From contig NW_026732322.1 of assembly GCF_028476545.1 (NCBI RefSeq), positions 510,001 to 574,000 of the forward strand: a DNA stretch of 64,000 bases, in the 5' to 3' direction. The translations under genes were made by a program, and so were the position numbers. A model generated the notes under the pieces. It was not told the origin of the DNA. It did no database searches and was given only the letters and a program-made list of their open reading frames with translations. Shown one piece after another: positions 56,726 to 64,000 of this stretch (the stretch's first letter is position 1; each line of letters starts with the position of its first letter). This DNA comes from Physella acuta (taxonomy: Eukaryota > Mollusca > Gastropoda > Physidae).

Positions 56726-59069
56726 GCCAATAGATGTGTGTAAACATACACCAATTCCCATCCATATATTTTTTAAAATAATTATTTCTTTCTGTCTTTA
56801 TTTTTATACATATTAGCTATTTAAAATAATGTTTATATTTCTAATATAATAATAACTATTTTATTTATTGAAAGGCTTTAAAGAAGAATAAATAAAGCAG
56901 TTTAACAGTAGAAGCAGTTTTACAATTGAAAAACATGGGTTAAATTTAAAGCCAGGATTAATTAAAGGGATTTCATGATGTTTTCAGCTCAAGGCCATTT
57001 ATAATTTGCATAAAAAAATCGAATATTTGAACCATCGCTGTCTGCTGTTAATAAGGAGTAAAAACGATAATATTAAGTTGTAAAATGGTTCCTAGTCTTC
57101 TTTAAGTAAACTTTCTATTATAATTTCAAGCAATTAGTCGTAAATGCAATTATGTAAAGAAATAAAAAAAAAAAGATTCACTTATTAAAACGCAAAATAA
57201 AAATAATTGAAAACTATCAAAGAAATACACATACAAAGGTATAATGACAAGTCAGTTTTGTGGTCTCAGAAATATTAAATCACAGTGTTACGATTTAGGT
57301 AACAGTTATTTATTTAATTTTGTTTCGAATACGTTTTAAACATTTAACGTTTGATGTATCTATTAAATCTCTTGTAAGAAAGCTGACTTTAAAAATGTGC
57401 TCGGACTAGACATTAAAATGCTCTAATATGTCTTGTGTTATATAAGAATAAGTCAGTTAATTACGAACACATAGGATAATTTTATATAGTGTATTAGCGA
57501 ATACTATGTTTTATCGTTTTGAAGAATGAGTTTTAGTAAAGGTCTCTAAAGTATGTCATAAGCCAAGGACTAATATATAAGTTACTTTTAGAATGATTAA
57601 GGAAAACACCGTTTAGTTACGCAGCACTCGATTCTGACAATGGAAATGTAGTTAATTTAGAACTGTAAGAAAGCGTAAAAAACAACAACAACAAATGACA
57701 ACGTTTGAGTAAAAGAAAAGAAATTCGGAATAATGGACATAAACGACTTTTCGTTAATAAGTGTTTAATAAGTGTAATAAGGCCATAATGGATTGTTAAA
57801 AAAACTAAATGATTAAGCAGTTTGCATTTTGGAAAAAGTAAAAAGAAATTGAAAGTTTTTAAAAATGTTTTTGCAGCATATGTCAAATGATACTAAACTT
57901 AATGTCATGCTTTGTTTCAAAAGAAGTTGGGGCCATATAGAATGGTGAGACCATTAATGGAGAACGACTATTATAAGTTATTGGTTAATGCATAAAATGA
58001 TTTTGAAATATGTTAAGATATATAGATATTTTCGTTAAGAGCATTGATGCAAGCAAATAAATGTAAATAATACATACATTTCAATTTTAAACAATCGAAA
58101 ACAGATAAAAGCAATAAAATATATCAATTTTCGTATATATATTTATAACAAAAAGCTCAATTAGCTACTGCTTGCATTTCATGTATGTATAAATAATTCT
58201 TTACAATACAACTAATTGTTTTCAAATACAATAGAGATTGCTAAAATGTTATTCAGATTTTTAGTAATAACAATACTGTGTTTTATATTAACACTAAAAA
58301 AAGGCAATTCAAAATTAACTTTAGTTCGAACTTGTATCTGTCTCTCTATTGCGGTTATTTCTGACTAAAGCAGTGCTCTTTAGGCAAGCAGACTGGAACC
58401 TGTTAAAGAATCCGGCGTTTCTCTCACCCGTGTTACCAGTGTTAACCATTTTTTTTGCTTCCTACCCTAGTGCATCCCATCGTCGGGTTCGGATACATTA
58501 GACATATTGGTCGTTGGGACAAGACGTTTCTTCAACCTCAAACTACTAATACAAAATTAATGTCTCAAACGCTAAGATCTATATTGTTATGGTTGATTCA
58601 TTTTTTTACATACAATGTACACATTTTATGGACATTTTCAGTGAAAAAAGTAACAAAAATAATTTTAGTGAAATATTTAAAATATTGTTTAACATGTATT
58701 TTTATCATTGAAACGGTTTTAACAAAAAACATATAATTGTTTGCCATACTTTTGTATTTTTTTCAAGTAGGCATACTCAATAAGTTGCGTAAGTTTCTCT
58801 TAATCTTTCTGTTGAAAAATATTAATATTAATATTATTGTGTAAATTCCCATTGTATACATAATCAATAAATGTTATAATACAAAAACTGAAATTCGCGT
58901 TGAAATTTTATCATCAGTGGGTTCGACGATCGTTGAAATTGTCATCTTAAAAACAGATGTTGAAAGGCGAATTTGTTTAGTACCGTGAGATGGTGTTACA
59001 ATATTAATAGAATGTACTGTTTAAAGACAGATAGCAGGGTTATCTTAAAAGATAATGTTAATGAATATC

Positions 59070-62000
59070 TTATTTTTTGTTGCTTTTCCGACGATTAGAT
59101 ACCCGTGTGAAGGTAGGCATTGCTTGTTGGTTTTGAGATTCACCATGAGCTGTGTTCTTGGTAGTTCCCAGTTCTTCCAAAGATATCCCAAAAGCTTTTG
59201 GTCCTGAAAAGCTAAATCCTAAATAAAAATAAACCTTTTTATTCTTCATCACTGATGTGCTTACGTGGTACGCTGTTGATATTTCTAAAGTAAATCTATT
59301 GCCATCTTTTGTAATTATTTTTGTTGAAACCTTTTCGCCATCATTGGAAAGCACACCAGTCATCATTCTAAGATGTTTTCTTAACTCAGGAATATTCCAC
59401 TTTTCTTTATAGTTAAAATCATTCATGATTTCTAGTTGATCTTGAGGTACAATATCTTGTAATGGAGACCCGTTACCAAGAAAAAATAGAGTTGTTTCTT
59501 TTTTGCGAAACATATACATATCTTGTTTAGGGTGATTCCGTTTAAACTGATCCCTCAGTTTCTCCAAGGCGTTTTTAAAATCCAAAATAGGGCAGATATC
59601 ATGTGCATTTCTCTCCTCTGTAGGAAAGTTGTATAAAACAAAATACATCATTGGTTCTAGATAGTACCTTGTTGATTCTTTAGGTTGTTCTATAAAATAG
59701 AATCTTTTACTCCAGTCCAACATGTTTTGAAAAGTGAGACCTGCTGGTTTTCTATAACTAACAATCAATACTGTGAGTACATCCAAAATGGCTTTAAAAT
59801 CATAAAAGGTGACATGTTGTGATTCCATATTTGTTTTCAATAAATCATAAATTTGCATCATGACTTCAAACTTTCCTTCCTTTTTTAATTCTAAAATTTG
59901 GTTTAACGACGATGCGCCCAACGTTTGTGCATAACTTAACTTATATGCGCAATAATCACGCCCAGTCATAGTTGTTTTTTCGAAAGCATTAACAGTTTCT
60001 TCAAAATAATAATCCAGATTAGCTTTTAGCTTAGGAAAATTTTTTCTGCTGTAATCATCGGCTACTATTTGTTCTTGGCCACTTCCATCTTTAACTTGTA
60101 AATATTCTTCATCCAGGCGTCTCATTCCTTGCCTAGCCCTAGATGCCAAACCTTTCAAGAAAAGTTTGTAGTTATCAAGAAACTTAAGCTCCGCTGGACA
60201 GTAATTTTCCTCAACCAAATATTTATGAAGAGTTGAATGCTCTTTGAAGGCAGAATGTAACTTAAGTGAATCAAGCAATGTGTTTATTAAATCAAGTTCT
60301 CCGTAGTAGCCAGCCATGTTATTTTTTTCGGAAGTTGTCATTTCTTTTTCACTTGCTTCCTGTGCTTTCTGGAATTTTTCCAAACCATCATTTCCTAACT
60401 TAATGATTTTTATAATGTCTTCATCTACAAAATGATCATTTTCTTTTAAATCTGACAGCTCTGAACTAAACACTCTGCCAAATGTATCCCAAAGAAAGGA
60501 ATTTTCAGGTTGTAAACTCGTTGCTTTCTCAGCATAATCTTTAGCCATTTTCCAGTTTTGCATTTCCATGTAAACTCGGGAAATTAATTGTGCTATAAAA
60601 GCATCTTTACTGACATTATACAATTGAATTAAAACTTTAACTGCAATATCAGCACCTTCTCCTTTAATAACATCAGTTACAAATGAAGAGAATTTTTCTT
60701 TTTTTCCTGTTTGGCTTTCTCTTTTCCTAGCCACATAAATAATATTTTTTCTAAAAGAATCTGCATCTTGACCAGTTTGTTTATACACATTTGGTTCACA
60801 GAGCTCCAGCATGATTTGGCTAGTCTTTTTGACAGTATTTAATTTTAGGTAGTCTAGAATCTTTCCTGCAACCATTTTGTTTATTATCCTCAAGCATTTT
60901 CTTGGTTGCTTTTTTCTGGAGTATTTTGATATGTTCATCAAAAATCGTATACTTGAACTTAAATTTGCCTCCCATTTAACGTCACGTATGAAGTCAATTG
61001 TTTCAGTTTCGCCATCCGGTTTTCTGTTTTTAAATAAAGTGTCAAGCCAAGACACTTTAATTGGTTCAAACTGTGTGGAAAAATAGTTGAAAAAGGCAAC
61101 TATTCGAAGAATTTCAATTTCCATTTTGTTTTCTTTTATATCATCACAATATCTATTAACAACATCAGAAATATAGCTTTGGTTAAAATTTTCACGCATA
61201 ATGTTGAATGCAAACAGGTCATGGACATTGTTTAGGTTTGATTTATCCTTCTTAAACCAATTAATTTCTCTTGGCGAAAGACTATGTAATAGCGCGATTT
61301 TGTTCGGTTCAAAAGGCGGACGAATTTTAGTTTGTCTTCTGCATTCAATAACAACACAAAATATGTCGAATGATTCCTCATAATTTTTCCAATTATTACG
61401 ACCATGTTCTTCCATCTTCCCTTTAAATTTGATATATTCATCATCATCAACATAGTCGATCAGAACCAAAAGTGGTCTAGGTGGTCGAGCTCTAGAATCT
61501 TCTTTGTAGAGCCAAATTTCTTCTAAATGTTCGCTTGTATTTTCTTTGATATTTTTAACACGGCAGCATCTATATTTTGTACGAAGATCCCAAAGAACAT
61601 GCATGGCAGCAGTGGTTCCTCCGGCTCCTGGTTCATGCAATAAAGTTATATACTGTACTTTTCTTTCATCCTTGGCTTCGCCCTTCAGTAAATCTTCAAC
61701 TGTATCTTTCAGTTTACCATGTATATCCCTCTGAAGGACTTGATTATTAAACCAAAAGTTTAGCCAACTTACCTTTTCGCCACAATAGAATTCACGTTCG
61801 ACCATTTGTTCTAATTTCTTTTCCAAACAAAAGTCTCCTGAATTCAAAATATCAATATCGTGCCATTCTTTTAGTTTTTTTGGTGGTATATGTGTCGCAT
61901 TTCCTTTAGTACATGGCAGGTAAACTTCAAAATTTTGGTTTGTTGTTTCTGTAATTTGTGAAACGGTTGTGTTGATTTCCCCCCAGGCCATGTCGACAAC

Positions 62001-64000
62001 ACTTTTATTGTCCAGCTCCAGCTTTTCGAATATATTATACCCCAGTATTTTATCTTGCCATAATTTCGCATTATCCTCATTTTCTGAAAGAAGAATCCAT
62101 CCCTTAGGAAGGCTACGTAATGCTTCAAAACAGGCAGGGATCATTGTTTCATAGGTCTTTGAAAACAAGCAAATTATTAAAAGTATTCTTTCCTCTCCGT
62201 GAGTGTCAGTAAACGCCCTGAAGGCTTCACTAAATAGACGCCATCTTTTTTGTGCCCACTGTGTGCTATCCATCGGTTTCATGTTTTCATAGCCATTACA
62301 AAAAACCCACTGTGTATATTCATCTTTTTGCAAATTTTCACGCAAAGAATTTAGATTTTCGCTTTCCTTATTAAATCTATCTAAAGTGTAGACATTAAAT
62401 ATTTCTTCTTTACTCGTGTCTAAAGTATGATAAATACCTTTAGTATGGCCTTCGGGATCAAAATCAAACACAACTTCCGGCTCGAGATCTCTAATAAAAG
62501 ACATGTTTTTATTTAGAAAATCTTGATCCATATAGCTATCAACTGGACTAAGCATGAAGAAAATGTAAATATCATCTAGAATTTTGCCTTGATCCGAGCC
62601 TCCAGTAAGTAAACGATTTAGTTTATTAAATGACTTTGGAATCTTTTTAATTTGATTTTGTTCGTCTTCACTTCGCTGTCGTACTATTTCGGAAATATCT
62701 CGGATGAAGCTAATGGCATCTGATGCAGGTAAAACATATGGATTTCCGTCTGCTGAGAATTTAAAGATACCATACTCTCTTTTTTGTCTTTTGTTGCTTA
62801 CTGCAAACATTTTTAAGAGATGTAGTTTTGTTTGAATGACTTCATTGTTTAAAAGTGAAATTGATGGCACCACGTCAATTTCAACAACCCAAGACGCAGT
62901 ACTGCTGCTTCCAGAAACTACTGGAATAAATTTGGGATGTCTGACGGCTTTAGTATATTTGGTTTGTTCATTTAGAAATGAAGTCTGTAATCTATTATCA
63001 ATTTCTTTTCCGACCTCATCCTTATCGATTGTAACACCAACAATTTCACCAGCTCTGTATGTGTCGTCTTTCTTAGGACATACTCCAAAATAAAGTGTAC
63101 CGTTTTTTCTCTCATTCATACAGGCGGAGACAAAAGGAATTAGCTTGGACCCCATGAATTCTAGCATTTCATCTTCTCCTTGTGATTGATTAACAAGATG
63201 GTAGTTTCTAATAGGAGTTGTTTTCTTGTCTCTAACATGAGATGAGACATCATCAAAGCATCGTCCTTTTACATATTTGGTTGTGACATCTACATCTGCG
63301 CAAAATCGCCTAGGATGCTCGTATAGCGGATTTGTGTCATCTGCAACATCGTGATCAGACTTTGCTTCTTCTTTATATTTAAAATATAAAGAAAAAAGAA
63401 AAAACAAACATAGCGGTTAAACGCGAATAATTTAGCAAATTAAAAATATTAAAAATATCAATTTTGGATTCCTGTGGCAAATTTATTCCATCATTCCATT
63501 TTTTTTTAATCATAAAGACAGAAAATTATACAGTTTTAAATGTGTAAATTATAGAGGCGTGTACTATTGGCAAGTGGTAGTCAGTTTGAAAAATAAAGAT
63601 TTATATACTTTGAAAAAACAAAACAAAACAAAACTATTCAGTATGAAATAGCTGTTAGAGTTTTATATGAGTATGTTTTTAAAAAAAACATAAGTTAAGA
63701 ATTCCATTAATTTACTTTTACACAATCGGATTGGTTTAATAAAGTAGTTCAAACTAATAAAACCCATCGATTTTCATATAATGGCCGTCAGAGAAATAAT
63801 ATCTTATATATTTTATCTTATCTGTTCCAGTAAATATTGTAGTTTAATTTTGTAATTCAATTTTGTGCTCCAATTCATCATTGCCCTAATTTTTAATATC
63901 TTTAACTTAACAGTCAAGAGAAAATACACATTTCTTACCTAAGACAGGTGGTTGCATAATTTGATCTGCTTGCATTTCTCCTGAAAGCCTCCTTATGTGT
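59070..64000 (-). CDS. SAMD9-like protein, copy B (5' partial)
   Basis: Two exons are visible: 64000-63939, cut by the window edge and reading HIRRLSGEMQADQIMQPPVL, and 63370-59070, which joins it in phase 1 (TTAG|GTAAGA to AAATATAAAG|AA). The large exon has no internal stop over 1433 codons. Domains: AlbA_2/Schlafen-like (NGTLYFGVCP, about 63200-62880), SIR2-like (EVVFDFDPEG, about 62460-62100), P-loop EPGAGGTT (61634-61611) with LLVLIDYVDDDE, TPR-like (FIAQLISRVYMEMQNWKMAK, about 60600-60460), and a C-terminal FYLGFSFSGPKAFG segment, ending SNRRKSNKK. Any SAM domain lies mostly upstream of the window edge. Family members sense or restrict viruses; the human AlbA_2 domain acts on tRNA. Copy B is about 30% identical by eye to copy A and lacks its charged last exon. 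Confidence 0.88.
63371..63938. other. Intron of SAMD9-like copy B
   Basis: A+T-rich, with donor CTTAG|GTAAGA at 63938 and acceptor AAATATAAAG at 63371. No other signal is seen. Confidence 0.6.

Noticed and set aside
58455-58736. 93-residue plus-strand frame
   Set aside because: No recognisable motif, composition follows the A+T-rich background, and no neighbouring exons were found.

Overview
The window looks like nuclear DNA of an animal, most likely a mollusc and probably a heterobranch (pulmonate-type) gastropod. The reasons are A+T-rich intron-containing genes, invertebrate-style chitin-binding modules, SAMD9-like and BTB/BACK proteins, long (TA)n tracts, many small terminal-inverted-repeat elements and scattered CTAGATCTAGATC clusters. 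The species assignment is an inference. No bacterial, organellar or CRISPR features are present.

Region 1 (1-25.1 kb, + strand) is the 3' part of one large gene. I could chain twenty exons with matching GT-AG sites and phases, giving 1080 residues up to a TAA stop; the 5' end lies outside the window. The protein is seven tandem pairs of cysteine-rich chitin-binding (peritrophin-A/CBM14-like) modules, each pair made of two distinct module types (A and B), with one Thr/Pro linker between pairs 4 and 5. It is probably secreted, but no signal peptide is in view. Its introns are unusual: at least four splice donors, and at least one acceptor, sit inside tandem minisatellites whose units carry the exon/intron junction. 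One of these arrays is split by a recent LTR element (4839-8344).

Region 2 (26.0-34.4 kb, - strand) is a predicted innate-immunity locus. From upstream to downstream it holds three exons encoding a CARD, an exon with a possible winged-helix segment, an exon with fourteen 11-residue Ser/Thr/Lys-rich repeats, one giant exon with SAM, AlbA_2/Schlafen-like, SIR2-like, P-loop (STAND-like), TPR and C-terminal parts of a SAMD9-family protein, and a small charged last exon. The CARD part could be a separate 196-residue gene, because it reaches its own stop, or the front of the SAMD9-like gene; the sequence alone does not decide. The giant exon has one in-frame TAG.

Region 3 (39.2-41.2 kb, - strand) is an intronless BTB-BACK-Kelch-like gene with a ~100-residue acidic insert in the BACK domain. 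Region 4 (41.2-59 kb) has no recognised host gene and is dense in transposons: an 888-bp and a 327-bp element with 8-bp target duplications (hAT-like), two copies of a TAA-flanked (Harbinger-like) MITE, a ~4-kb element with CAGGGTTCC ends that holds two others, two LINE remnants and several (TA)n tracts. Region 5 (59.07 kb to the end, - strand) is a second SAMD9-like gene whose large exon is fully open; its 5' exons lie outside the window.

Functional reading: the two SAMD9-like genes, and the CARD exons next to one of them, look like cytosolic antiviral or cell-death machinery (sensor NTPase plus nucleic-acid-acting AlbA_2 domain plus death-fold adaptor). The chitin-binding gene is unrelated and convergently transcribed. 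All exon junctions are read by eye and have not been tested against RNA.
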